NCBI GenBank assembly: GCA_028015205.1
Contig: CM051520.1
Coordinates: 10,326,501-10,390,500 of the forward strand
Direction: 5' to 3'
Length of the DNA stretch: 64,000 bases
Origin: Mytilisepta virgata
Lineage: Eukaryota > Mollusca > Bivalvia > Mytilida > Mytilidae
Shown in pieces: positions 37,806-50,441 of the stretch; within the stretch, counting starts at the first letter, position 1, and every line of letters begins with the position of its first letter. The notes under the pieces were generated by a model. That model searched no databases, had not been told where the DNA came from, and was given only the letters and a program-made list of their open reading frames with translations. The position numbers and the translations under genes were made by a program.

Positions 37806-39959
37806 AAAAGGCAATTTTATTATCAAATTATGACAAAAATCCTAAAATTCAGTAACAATGCATGTCAAAAAATTGCGGAAACTTAAAGGAAACTGGTCAT
37901 TTGCCATTATACTGTGTAAATATACATGTAGATTTGGTTTAATTTAGAATTTAGTCTAAGACAGACAATGAGTAGCAGACAAATGGGACAAAAAAGAATA
38001 GTAGACAGACAAAGAGACAGTGTGACAGACAATGGACAAATCAAATATAGTATAGAGCTAACCAAAGACTGAAAGACAAGAAATCAGTTATGTGCACATT
38101 CTGTTATACAGACAAATTTACATGTATATTCACACCCTACTTAAAGTCAGACATAACCACTTTCAAGTTAAAAGCCGAAAAAATTAACAAAGCTACATGT
38201 ACAGAACAGTTTAAATTATATATTTATACACAATGTTATATAGTCTGGTGTGCACATGGAAGGAGATTTAATCTGTAAGCCACTATTCATATTAAAGAAA
38301 TACAATATCTACAATGTATCATCATTGAATGATCGGGAAATATAAGAAGTAATATCATTTAAATTCCTGACATGGGTTTTCCTCAAGTTTTAAAATTCAT
38401 CATCTTTAAAAATATCGGACAGAGATTTTCTACAGAATAATGAGGGTTTATTCAATTAATGTATAGCTGTTTTCCTATCTAAGCATTTTTAGCATAATGC
38501 TGCAAGTGGCATGCTGCCATGATTATGCTTTTAGGGACAAGATCAAAAAACTTAATTCAAATAGTTTGTGGGGGTGGGGGTAAAAATCGCTGCAAGTTTT
38601 GTTATCCAACATCGATGAATGTGTACATGTATACCATTGTTGTCCTGATAATCTATCATTGATTCAAAAGTGATCCATTCTTGCCAAAAAAAGCAATCAT
38701 CAAGCTCCAATTAACTTTATGATTCAATTTAACTTTCCAGGAAATGGATTACAAACACTTTGTGTGAAAATTTATCCATTTGAAACAAATACTTTGAAGT
38801 GAGATAAGCATGGAAAATTTTGATGAAATTTCTGTACTGTAAAACTTAGAAAAACTACCTTCAGAGTCTTATATAAAGAGGCCAATTTAATTAGCTTAAA
38901 CTCGGATCACTCGAACACCAATGAGTGACTCAAACGCTTGCCAATTCAACCCTCATTTTCTCGAACTTCATTCAAAAACTTTGGCCTTGATAATGATAAA
39001 ATTGTGCATTTTAGCATGGAAACTTGTATGTAGTATGGTACCGAAAATTTGCCAAATTTCAGTAATGAACTCAAACTACATGTACCGAAAACTCAGAATT
39101 CAATTTTCCCTTGTAGTTAGAGCCATTGAAGCTCTACTGTAGATCAATTATTTACTGATCACTAATTTTCTTTCCCATGATAATAATTTATGAATATCCT
39201 TCTATCCTGTACTTGCTACATTGTATATATATGCGTAACTTATTTTCACTGATGTTTCAACTTGGAACCACTGACAATATAGTTCATATATTACCAGGTA
39301 TACACGCATGTGTATGGTGACCTCTATTTTAAACTATTCTAATAAACCCATTTCACCTTAAAATTTCATCTTAACACTTGCCCTACATGTACATGTAATA
39401 TATGTGTAGATCCCATAAGGTCCAATGATAACACCTTACAGTGTACATTAATGAACATTTAATACAAGTTTCAAATCCATGGGTCAAGTATAGTACAATG
39501 CAGCTACAGTTTCAGAGAAGTTCTTGTAAATTTAACATTCACAAAAGCCCATTTTGCAACATCATTACATGGCAGTAGTATTTGTAAGCAAAACATGTAC
39601 ATCACCATGCAAAAATAAAATTATTTGGCTCCTCATAAGTTTAACTTCCATCAAGTCTAGTACTTTGTATCAAACATTTTATTTATTCTTCAACAATAAT
39701 TATTCATGTTCTCATACAATGTACAAATTGTAGCAAATCCACTAAGTTTGGTATCAATTTATTTAACTGTTCTTCAATACAAAGATTTTTAAATATGTTA
39801 TGGTCCAAAATTAATCAATCAGCACAAGTACAATGTACATGTAACAACACTTGTTGTTAAGGACCCTTTTTATACAAACATATTTGTAAAGTCTGGGTTC
39901 AATGAGTTAATTAAGCTGTTCTAGAGAAGACGTTTTTCAAAAGTTTAGTTAACCTGAAA
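37806..39959. other. myosin XVIII intron
   Basis: AT-rich sequence with short ACATGTA-rich patches. No exon recognised. Confidence 0.45.
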
Positions 39960-40140
39960 TTAGATTAGGCTCTGACAGCCATGTTTCTTGACCAATCAGC
40001 ATCATACATGTACTAACAACACTTACACATGTAAGGAACACCTCTGCCTTGTTTGGATAAATTCTGTTCAGTGGTTCTCAAAAAGAAGATCAAAATGTTA
40101 AAAGTTAAAGAAGACAGACAGACAATGGATACCATTTGAC
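39960..40140. repeat. partial copy of the 26.1-kb repeat family
   Basis: Shares TGACAGCCATGTTTCTTGA-like, ACCAATCAGCATCAT, ACAACACTT and TTCAGTGGTTCTCAAAAAGAAG motifs with the block at 26105-27020, and ends in a GACAGACAGACAATGG tail. Confidence 0.6.
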
Positions 40141-40507
40141 ACTGACCTACATACAAAATGTATGTATGATCAAAGTTAAAATTCCCATTTTATTGAGAAA
40201 GTTGGATACCAAGAATATAATCTTTACTCCAAAAATTACGTTTTTATCAAATATGAAACTGTTATAAATGCATTTGACTACATTTGTATGTATACCTTAT
40301 TGAAGGACAATTCCGCATTTCATTTGGTTTGAAACTTTTTCACTGCTACATTTGTACCTGTACATGTACAAATTAAACCAGCACTAAATTACATATGCCT
40401 GTTAAGGAAAATCACCTGCTTAATTTTTTTTCCAGTAATATCTTTTGTCGTAATGGAAATGAGAAAAATTTTAACCTTTGGATATTATACACAATATTCA
40501 TACAAAC

Positions 40508-41545
40508 CCCTTTCTTATATCGAAGACTAGCATTCCTTTTCAGAGTTCCACCTTTAACAACATCTTCCTGTATTTCTATTATTCCTCCATCTGATGCTGG
40601 GCGGACACTGAGTTCTATCAATTCTGGTATGGGTTGAACAGATATGTGCAGTGTGTCACCAGATTTATGGATAATCTCTACGACTTCTTCTCTAGTCATG
40701 CTTTGTACATTTACACCATTTACCTCAACCAGACGATCCCCTGGTATAAGCCCTGTTTGTGGAGCTTTTGGACCACTACCAGGTTCAGCAAAAATGACAA
40801 AATGTTTTGTCTCTTGGTTGTCACCTCCTCCTTTCTCTGTTATTATTCCTTTTCTCAGACTAAAACCAAAACCACCAGTCGGCTGTCTCTGTAGGACCAA
40901 TTCTCGTATTCTTGGAGGTTTTGGTGGTATAATAGCTGGTAGAGTCAGTTTTGCCTTAAATGATTTTTCATGTATATTTTCTGTTGGTGATTTTGGTGAA
41001 GTAGGAAGCTGTGGTGAAGAGTCACCATTCACTGTGTTATGCTTTACATCTCCATTATGTTCTCCAACAAGATGAGCAGTCAAACAATTACTTATTGTAT
41101 TTTCTTGGACTTTCTGAGGATCCATTACACTACTAATTGTTTGTGGATTACTTGTTTTAGCTTTTAAAATACTTTTGGGTTTTGGTGCTGTGTTGGGTGG
41201 TAGTTTCCGGGGTTCTGGTATAGGTCTTATGGAGGATGGCTTTGCTAACTCTTCAACACTTGGTGTCTTATTACCCCCAGAGCTTATACTGCTATCGCTA
41301 CCGTCCCTTGGCACACCCTCTCCTTTTGACCCATATTTATTACTCGACCGTTTATTTTTATCACGATCACTAACTCTCCTGAAGATTCCTTTCTTAACTT
41401 CGTCTAATCTATTTATTTCTTCTTGTGTCATTGGCTCTCTCTGCTTGTCTTTTTTATCCTTATCTTTCTTTTCCTTTTTTTCTTTCTTCTTGTCATCTTT
41501 CTCTTTCTTTTCCTTATCCTTGTTTTTGTGTCCAAATCTAAACAT
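40508..41545 (-). CDS. Myo18: myosin XVIII first coding exon: KE-rich tract and PDZ domain
   Basis: A long exon of 346 codons from ATG at 41545. Residues 6-37 are almost pure Lys/Glu/Asp (the KE motif of MYO18A alpha). Residues 38-205 are low-complexity, Pro/Ser/Lys-rich, with FRRVS at 55-59. Residues 215-305 form a PDZ domain with the binding loop GFGFSLRKG (about 225-233) and GLIPGDRLVEVNGVNVQSMT. ISVQPIPELIELS follows, as in vertebrate MYO18A. The KE region binds actin and the PDZ recruits partners at membranes in the vertebrate protein. The donor is uncertain: GTTTGT at 40507 keeps phase 0 to the 18410 exon, while GTATGA 7 bases further would be phase 1. The upstream acceptor candidate CTGTAG lies 15 bases before the ATG. 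Confidence 0.9.
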
Positions 41546-43013
41546 CTTGAATTTAGAATCCTACAGTATATCTGTCAAGTTAAGACCCTGCAAGTTGTTT
41601 TCTTTCACTAGCCTACTAGGACGAGAAAAACACCAAAAAAAATATGCTTCCTTTCATTCAATGTGCATGCATGGTCAGCTGATGATGTGGAAAACTAATC
41701 AACTTGTAAATTTGACAACAAACCAAATGTTATTTATCTAAACCATCGTTGGTACATTTCCTATTTTCTATCATTTGTAGTCTCTTGTTCTGCAAAATGG
41801 CCACTCAATATACGACTTCCGGTACTTAATTTTTGGGTCGTTTCAAAGTGTTTTTTTTAGGTTGTTCAGACGGATCGTGGCAAAATTGAAATAAAATGTT
41901 GAGTTAATAATTCAGCAAACTGTGATTTGTTAGTTAACTTTGAATTTTCGTTCGTCTCGTTTAGCATCGATGTGAAACCTATAACGTTAGGCCCTACTGT
42001 GATAGGTCTATCATACAGACTTTGAACAAATAGTTTTTAATTTTTGAACACTTAAAATTATGCATAAATAACTTGACAAACATACAAAGCATGCAAAGTG
42101 GCACGTATGTGAAGCTATAATAGTGATTCAGACATAATAAATATTCTTTGATACCAATTCTGCACATTTCGTTGGTTTACGACTCATCAGTTCTGCCAGA
42201 GGCATTTTATATGTCCCTGGTTCTGCCCAACTCGGGCCTAAAATAAGTGATCCAAAATTACCAAAAGGGTAAACCCTAAACCATCTATGGATAACATTAT
42301 GCACGAGGGAGATACTCCTTACTTATCTGAGTCTTTGAACTTGGTTTGCACGACGTATTAATTAGGAGGAAATTATAACTTGTTAATAAAATGTTTCTCG
42401 GAAAATTTAAACACTTCCTTATCGGACAGGAAGAGTATAATGGCTAAAAGCCAGTTGTAGAGGTCATTATGTTTCAGCTGGTACGGTTGCTCTGCATTTA
42501 TTTCCTTCATATGAACAAGTCTGAATATTCAATGTCGAATAAGAAAGGAAAACAATACTGAAAGTTACGTTACTAGACTTTGATATTTTTTATTCAGTAT
42601 TAAATAAATATAGAAAGCGGTAGACATCAAAAACTTTCAATTAAAAAAATATTGTATCCTCTTTGTAAACTAGAAATTGAGGTCGAATTTCACTTTCCTA
42701 TGAACTATATACATTCATGGCAAAACCTCTGATTCAGAACGATTTTGTTAGAAAACGATTAGAATATGAAGTAATCTATAGCTGTTCCTTTGCATATATG
42801 TGTATAAATGAATAAAGATCTCTGATAATGATATTGTTACCTGCAAAATACATTTATTTGGAGAGTATGAAATGTATAAATTAAAAAAATGATCTAAAAC
42901 ATGTAAAGGTGGTAATACATTTGCTTTTAAAATAAAATTCAGTGTTCTATGGGAGGTAACTCTGTTATAATTATGAATTTTTATTTGTCAAGTAAAACTT
43001 TACTGAATGAGGA
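41546..43013. other. 5' flank of the myosin XVIII gene
   Basis: Non-coding. The part up to about 42000 is richer in CpG than the introns and probably contains the 5'UTR and promoter. Beyond 42000 no element was recognised. Confidence 0.4.
41794..41822 (-). promoter_or_regulatory. candidate core promoter motifs (YY1-like and ETS-like)
   Basis: AAAATGGCC, a YY1-type ATGG core, lies near 41796-41804. ACTTCCGG, the reverse of an ETS CCGGAAGT site, is at 41815-41822. They are about 250-275 bases upstream of the first ATG. Both motifs are common in TATA-less animal promoters. This is only a motif match. Confidence 0.25.
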
Positions 43014-43154
43014 ACCAGAGTGAGTTATCTTTTCCTAACCAATGTAGGAAAGGAAAATAATTAAATTCTCTCCCTTTTGTCCTGAGGCTAAAAGGGAGAC
43101 AAATTTATTATCTCCATTACCTACATTGGTTAGGAAAAGATAACTCACTCTGGT
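43014..43154. mobile_element. perfect 35-bp foldback with inner hairpin
   Basis: 43014-43048 and 43120-43154 are exact reverse complements over 35 bases (left arm starts ACCAGAGTGAGTTATCTTTT). A second inverted pair, TCTCCCTTTT and AAAAGGGAGA, lies inside at about 43067-43076 and 43090-43099. The arms are identical, so the element is young or under selection. It could be a small foldback transposon or a transcribed hairpin. Confidence 0.7.
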
Positions 43155-43759
43155 TTCTCTACTTTGTATTATCTTTGGTTATAATCTTACTATTTGGATT
43201 TTATGCCAGTAAAATATTTGAATCTGAAGTCTAACCGACATAAATTACATCTGTTTTATATTTGCCTGAACCTTTCTCTCGGGACTACACCATTTTGTGA
43301 ATATACGTATCTGATGTCTATTCATGTTTATACCAACCGATATGGATATATATACATGTTTTAATGCCCACATTCAAACAGAAATTGCTTATAAATAGAA
43401 AAGTAATACACGATTCTCATTTAGAATTTAATTTTAGTATAAAATCAAATTGATAATGATGTTTCCGATTATGATATGTTAGTTTTTCTCCAGAATGCCA
43501 CATTTAATAGAACATGTAGAAGGTTTTTTTTTCTGTCATGGCGGCCACTCTCACTTCCCATCTTTTTCTTTGAGTTTTTTCGGTCTGTACAATGAGAGGA
43601 AATTTATCATCAATACATACCGGGATTCCACCCTCGGGATCACATTTCGTATTGTCAGACACTCGGGAATTCCCCGCCTGTTCTACATCTCTCTGTATGG
43701 AAGATAGTTATAATTCTAATATCAAAGTTTCCCAGAACTATATCTTTGTCAGGAGGACC

Positions 43760-44369
43760 ATATGCGGTATTAATTGCGGTGTTAAGTCCTTAAAAAGTCA
43801 CAAGGCTTGTGGGTTAGATGGAATAAATAATGAGATGTTAAAATTGTCATGTTCTTTGAATATTGAGGTATATGTACAGATATTTAATTTTATCCTTAAA
43901 TCTGAGTATTATCCTAGTATATGGAAAAATAATTATATAAAACCTATATTTAAAGGAGGCTGTTTTAATAATCCTTCAAACTATAGAGGAGTAGCCATTT
44001 CTAGTTGCTTTGGGAAATTTTTTGCTAAGATATTGCATAACAGATTAGATAGTTATTTGGAGGACAATAATATTATTCATAGAACTCAAATAGGCTTTAG
44101 AAAAGGCTGTCGCACTAGTGATCATATTTTGACATTAAAGACTGTTATAGATAAGGCTTTCAAGGCTTCAAAGCAGTTGTATGCTTGTTTTGTTGACCTG
44201 AAGAAAGCCTTTGACACAGTTAATAGAGAGGCATTATTAGTTAAATTGTCACGATATGGCTTTACAGGCGATTTTTTAAATATTTTGAAAAATATGTACA
44301 GGGAAGTTCAGTACTCGATAAAGTTAGATGAAGGAGAAACTGAGTTATTTAGCTCTAATGTTGGAGTAT
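43760..44369 (+). mobile_element. truncated LINE reverse transcriptase
   Basis: An open frame gives GVKSLKSHKACGLDGINNEM, NYRGVAISSCFGKFFAKIL, QIGFRKGCRTSDHILTLK and ACFVDLKKAFDTVNREALL. These are the early reverse transcriptase blocks and motif A (catalytic Asp in FVDLKKAFD) of a non-LTR retrotransposon. The frame stops at ...ELFSSNVGV, just before the expected KQGC block and the YxDD motif, where the minisatellite array begins. The 3' half, including the second catalytic pair, is missing here. The frame upstream of about 43760 does not look like LINE sequence. Confidence 0.85.
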
Positions 44370-44370
44370 A

Positions 44371-47300
44371 GTGTTATAGAAGGGTATCGGTTGATGACAA
44401 TACACAGTAGGGTTTGTGTTATAGAACGTTATCGGTTGATGACAATACACACAGTAGGGTTTGTGTTATAGAACGGTATCGGTTGATGACAATAGACAGA
44501 AGGGTTTGTGTTATAGAACGGTATCGGTTGATGACAATACACACAGTAGGGTTTGTGCCAATAGAGAGCTGTGATTATGTTATGCAACGGTATACACACA
44601 CAGTAGTGTTTTCGTTATAGAACGGTATCGGTTGATGACAATACACACAGAAGGGTTTTGTGTTATAGAACGGTATCGGTTGATGACAATACACACATTA
44701 GGGTTTGTGTTATAGAACGGTACCGGTTGATTACAATACACACAATAGGGTTTGTGTTATAGAAGGGTATTGGTTGATGACAATACACAGTAGGGTTTGT
44801 GTTATAGAACGTTATCGGTTGATGACAATACACACAGTAGGGTTTGTGTTATAGAACGGTATCGGTTGATGACAATAGACAGAAGGGTTTGTGTTATAGA
44901 ACGATATCGGTTGATGACAATACACACAATAGGGTTTGTGTTATAGAACGGTATCGGTTGATGACAATACACAGTAGGGTTTGTGTTATAGAACGGTATC
45001 GGTTGATGACAATACACACTGTAGGGTTTATGTTATAGAACGGTACCGGTTGATGACAATACACACAGAAGGGTTTTGTGTTATAGAACGGTATCGGTTG
45101 ATGACAATACACACATTAGGGTTTGTGTTATAGAACGGTACCGGTTGATTACAATACACACAATAGGGTTTGTGTTATAGAAGGGTATCGGTTGATGACA
45201 ATACACAGTAGGGTTTGTGTTATAGAACGTTATCGGTTGATGACAATACACACAGTAGGGTTTGTGTTATAGAAGGGTATCGGTTGATGACAATAGACAG
45301 AAGGGTTTGTGTTATAGAACGATATCGGTTGATGACAATACACACAATAGGGTTTGTGTTATAGAACGGTATCGGTTGATGACAATACACAGTAGGGTTT
45401 GTGTTATAGAACGGTATCGGTTGATGACAATACACACTGTAGGGTTTATGTTATAGAACGGTACCGGTTGATGACAATACACACAGAAGGGTTTTGTGTT
45501 ATAGAACGGTATCGGTTGATTACAATACGCACAATAGGGTTTGTGTTATAGAAGGGTATCGGTTGATGACAATACACAGTAGGGTTTGTGTTATAGAACG
45601 TTATCGGTTGATGACAATACACACAGTAGGGTTTGTGTTATAGAACGGTATCGGTTGATGACAATACACACTGTAGGGTTTGTGTTATAGAACGGTACCG
45701 GTTGATGACAATACACAAAGAAGGGTTTTGTGTTATAGAACGGTATCGGTTGATGACAATACACACAGTAGGGTTTGTGTTATAGAACGGTATCGGTTGA
45801 TGACAATACACACAGTAAGGTTTGTGTTATAGAACGGTATCGGTTGATTACAATACACACAATAGGGTTTGTGTTATAGAAGGGTATCGGTTGATGACAA
45901 TACACAGTAGGGTTTGTGTTATAGAACGGTGTCGGTTGATGACAATACACACTGTAGGGTTTGTGTTATAGAACGGTACCGGTTGATGACAATACACAAA
46001 GAAGGGTTTTGTGTTATAGAACGGTATCGGTTGATGACAATACACACAGTAGGGTTTGTGTTATAGAACGGTATCGGTTGATGACAATACACACAGTAAG
46101 GTTTGTGTTATAGAACGGTATCGGTTGATTACAATACACACAATAGGGTTTGTGTTATAGAACGGTATCGGTTGATGACAATACACAGTAGGGTTTGTGT
46201 TATAGAACGGTATCGGTTGATGACAATACACACAGTAGGGTTTGTGTTATAGAACGGTATCGGTTGATGACAATAGACAGAAGGGTTTGTTTTATAGAAC
46301 GATATTGGTTGATGACAATACACACAGTAGGGTTTGTGTTATAGAACGGTATCGGTTGATGACAATACACACAGTAGTGTTTGTGTTATAGAACGGTATC
46401 GGTTGATGACAATACACACAGCAGGGTTTGTGCCATTAGAGAGCTGTGATTATGTTATAGAACGGTTTGTTGATGACAATATACACGGTAGGTTTTGTGC
46501 CAATAGAGAGCTGTGATTATGTTATAGAACGGTATCGGTTGATGACAATACACAGTAGGTTTTGTGTTATAGAACGGTATCGGTTGATGACAATACACAC
46601 AGTAGGGTTTGTGTTATAGAACGGTATCGGTTGATGACAACACACACAGCAGGGTTTGTGCCATTAGAGAGCTGTGATTGTGTTATAGAATGGTATGTTG
46701 ATGACGATACACACAGTACGGTTTGTACCAATAGAGATCTGTGATTATGTTATACAACTGTGATTATGTTATACAACGGTATACACACAGTAGTGTTTGT
46801 GTTATAGAACGGTACCGGTTGATGACAATACACACAGAAGGGTTTTGTGTTTTAGAACGGTATCGGTTGATGACAATACACACAGTATGGGTTTGTGTTA
46901 TAGAACGGTATCGGTTGATGACAATACACATAGAAGGATTTTGTGTTATAGAACGGTATCGGTTGATGACAATACACACAGTAGGGTTTGTGCCAATAGA
47001 GAGCTGTGATTATGTTATACAACGGTATACACACACAGTAGTGTTTGCGTTATAGAACGGTATCGGTTGATGACAATACACACAGAAGGGTTTTGTGTTA
47101 TAGAACGGTATCGGTTGATGACAATACACACAGTAGCGTTTGTGTTATAGAACGGTATCGGTTGATTACAATACACACAATAGGGTTTGTGTTATAGAAG
47201 GGTATCGGTTGATGACAATACACAGTAGGGTTTGTGTTATAGAACGGTATCGGTTGATGACAATACACACAGTAGGGTTTGTGTTATAGAACGGTATCGG

Positions 47301-50290
47301 TTGATGACAATAGACAGAAGGGTTTGTTTTATAGAACGATATCGGTTGATGACAATACACACAGTAGGGTTTGTGTTATAGAACGGTATCGGTTGATGAC
47401 AATACACACAGTAGGGTTTGTGTTATAGAACGGTATCGGTTGATGACAATACACACAGCAGGGTTTGTGCCATTAGAGAGCTGTGATTATGTTATAGAAC
47501 GGTTTGTTGATGACAATACACACAGTAGGGTTTGTGCCAATAGAGAGCTGTGATTATGTTATAGAACGGTATCGGTTGATGACAATTCACAGTAGGTTTT
47601 GTGTTATAGAACGGTATCGGTTGATGACAATACACACTGTAGGGTTTGTGTTATAGAACGGTACCGGTTGATGACAATACACAAAGAAGGGTTTTGTGTT
47701 ATAGAACGGTATCGGTTGATGACAATACACACAGTAGGGTTTGTGTTATAGAACGGTATCGGTTGATGACAATACACACAGTAAGGTTTGTGTTATAGAA
47801 CGGTATCGGTTGATTACAATACACACAATAGGGTTTGTGTTATAGAACGGTATCGGTTGATGACAATACACAGTAGGGTTTGTGTTATAGAACGGTATCG
47901 GTTGATGACAATACACACAGTAGGGTTTGTGTTATAGAACGGTATCGGTTGATGACAATAGACAGAAGGGTTTGTTTTATAGAACGATATTGGTTGATGA
48001 CAATACACACAGTAGGGTTTGTGTTATAGAACGGTATCGGTTGATGACAATACACACAGTAGTGTTTGTGTTATAGAACGGTATCGGTTGATGACAATAC
48101 ACACAGCAGGGTTTGTGCCATTAGAGAGCTGTGATTATGTTATAGAACGGTTTGTTGATGACAATATACACGGTAGGTTTTGTGCCAATAGAGAGCTGTG
48201 ATTATGTTATAGAACGGTATCGGTTGATGACAATACACAGTAGGTTTTGTGTTATAGAACGGTATCGGTTGATGACAATACACACAGTAGGGTTTGTGTT
48301 ATAGAACGGTATCGGTTGATGACAATACACACAGCAGGGTTTGTGCCATTAGAGAGCTGTGATTGTGTTATAGAATGGTATGTTGATGACGATACACACA
48401 GTACGGTTTGTACCAATAGAGATCTGTGATTATGTTATACAACTGTGATTATGTTATACAACGGTATACACACAGTAGTGTTTGTGTTATAGAACGGTAC
48501 CGGTTGATGACAATACACACAGAAGGGTTTTGTGTTTTAGAACGGTATCGGTTGATGACAATACACACAGTATGGGTTTGTGTTATAGAACGGTATCGGT
48601 TGATGACAATACACATAGAAGGATTTTGTGTTATAGAACGGTATCGGTTGATGACAATACACACAGTAGGGTTTGTGCCAATAGAGAGCTGTGATTATGT
48701 TATACAACGGTATACACACACAGTAGTGTTTGCGTTATAGAACGGTATCGGTTGATGACAATACACACAGAAGGGTTTTGTGTTATAGAACGGTATCGGT
48801 TGATGACAATACACACAGTAGGGTTTGTGTTATAGAACGGTATCGGTTGATTACAATACACACAATAGGGTTTGTGTTATAGAAGGGTATCGGTTGATGA
48901 CAATACATAGTAGGGTTTGTGTTATAGAACGGTATCGGTTGATGACAATACACACAGTAGGGTTTGTGTTATAGAACGGTACCGGTTGATGACAATAGAC
49001 AGAAGGGTTTGTTTTATAGAACGATATCGGTTGATGACAATACACACAGTAGGGTTTGTGTTATAGAACGGTATCGGTTGATGACAATACACACAGTAGG
49101 GTTTGTGTTATAGAACGGTATCGGTTGATGACAGTACACACAGCAGGGTTTGTGCCATTAGAGAGCTGTGATTATGTTATAGAACGGTTTGTTGATGACA
49201 ATACACACAGTAGGGTTTGTGTTATAGAACGGTATCGGTTGATTACAATACACACAGTAGGGTTTGTGTTATAGAACGGTATCGGTTGATGACAATAGAC
49301 AGAAGGGTTTGTTTTATAGAACGATATCGGTTGATGACAATACACACAGTAGGGTTTGTGTTATAGAACGGTATCGGTTGATGACAATACACACAGTAGG
49401 GTTTGTGTTATAGAACGGTATCGGTTGATGACAGTACACACAGCAGGGTTTGTGCCATTAGAGAGCTGTGATTATGTTATAGAACGGTTTGTTGATGACA
49501 ATACACACAGTAGGGTTTGTGCCAATAGAGAGCTGTGATTATGTTATAGAACGGTATCGGTTGATGACAATTCACAGTAGGTTTTGTGTTATAGAACGGT
49601 ATCGGTTGATGACAATACACACAGTAGGGTTTGTGTTATAGAACGATATCGGTTGATGACAATACACACAGTAGGGTTTGTGCCATTAGAGAGCTGTGAT
49701 TATGTTATAGAACGGTATGTTGATGACGATACACACAGTATGGTTTGTGCCAATAGAGAGCTGTGATTATGTTATACAACTGTGATTATGTTATACAACG
49801 GTATACACACAGTAGTGTTTGTGTTATAGAACGGTACCGGTTGATGACAATACACACAGAAGGGTTTTGTGTTTTAGAACGGTATCGGTTGATGACAATA
49901 CACACAGTATGGGTTTGTGTTATAGAACGGTATCGGTTGATGACAATACACACAGCAGGGTTTGTGCCAATAGAGAGCTGTGATTATGTTATACAACGGT
50001 ATACACACACAGTAGTGTTTGCGTTATAGAACGGTATCGGTTGATGACAATACACACAGAAGGGTTTTGTGTTATAGAACGGTATCGGTTGACGACAATA
50101 CACACAGAAGGGTTTTGTGTTATAGAACGGTATCGGTTGATGACAATACACACAGTATGGGTTTGTGTTATAGAACGGTATCGGTTGATGTCAATACACA
50201 CAGTAGGGTTTGTACCAATAGAGAGCTGTGATTATGTTATAGAACCGTACGGCAGCGGTTGATGACAATACACATAGTAGGGTTGTGCCA
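44371..50290. repeat. 47-bp minisatellite array with higher-order structure
   Basis: Over 100 head-to-tail units of about 47 bp with core GTTATAGAACGGTATCGG followed by TTGATGACAATACACACAG. Variants include units lacking an ACAC step, units with GCCAATAGAGAGCTGTGATTATG, and a short form GTATACACACACAGTAG. Blocks repeat at 418 bp (44802 and 45220) and at 1,685 bp (46129 and 47814; 47166 and 48851), with a 300-bp duplication near 49056/49356. Because 47 is not a multiple of 3 and the core lacks stops in several frames, many short open frames appear; none is a gene. Confidence 0.95.
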
Positions 50291-50441
50291 AAAGAAAACT
50301 GTGATGAGTCTTCAGATTCAGATTCATCGGAATTTGAATCGTCTTCCGAATCTTCACATTAATTGGAACTTGAACCCTCCACGGAGTCTTCATCGGAACA
50401 CAAAAACTCACCAGGAACTTCCAGAAACATTTATTGTTTTT
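50291..50441 (-). pseudogene. acidic Ser/Asp/Glu-rich tail next to cGLR copy B
   Basis: On the minus strand one frame reads LCSDEDSVEGSSS, a stop codon, then EDSEDDSNSDESESEDSS, immediately after the end of the Mab-21 homology of copy B. The same frame continues past 50291 into the minisatellite. It looks like a decayed acidic C-terminal extension. The intact paralogue at 58.4 kb has no such tail, so the tail may instead be unrelated sequence. Confidence 0.4.

Noticed and set aside
40634..41741. Plus-strand frames of 86-188 codons.
   Set aside because: They are antisense shadows of the KE/PDZ exon of myosin XVIII, which matches the known protein on the other strand.
44371..50290. Many open frames of 60-104 codons (VSVDDNTHSR.. 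and CHQPIPFYNT.. types), and a CRISPR-like look of regular repeats.
   Set aside because: They come from a 47-bp repeat without stops in several frames on both strands. There are no unique spacers and the context is an animal genome.
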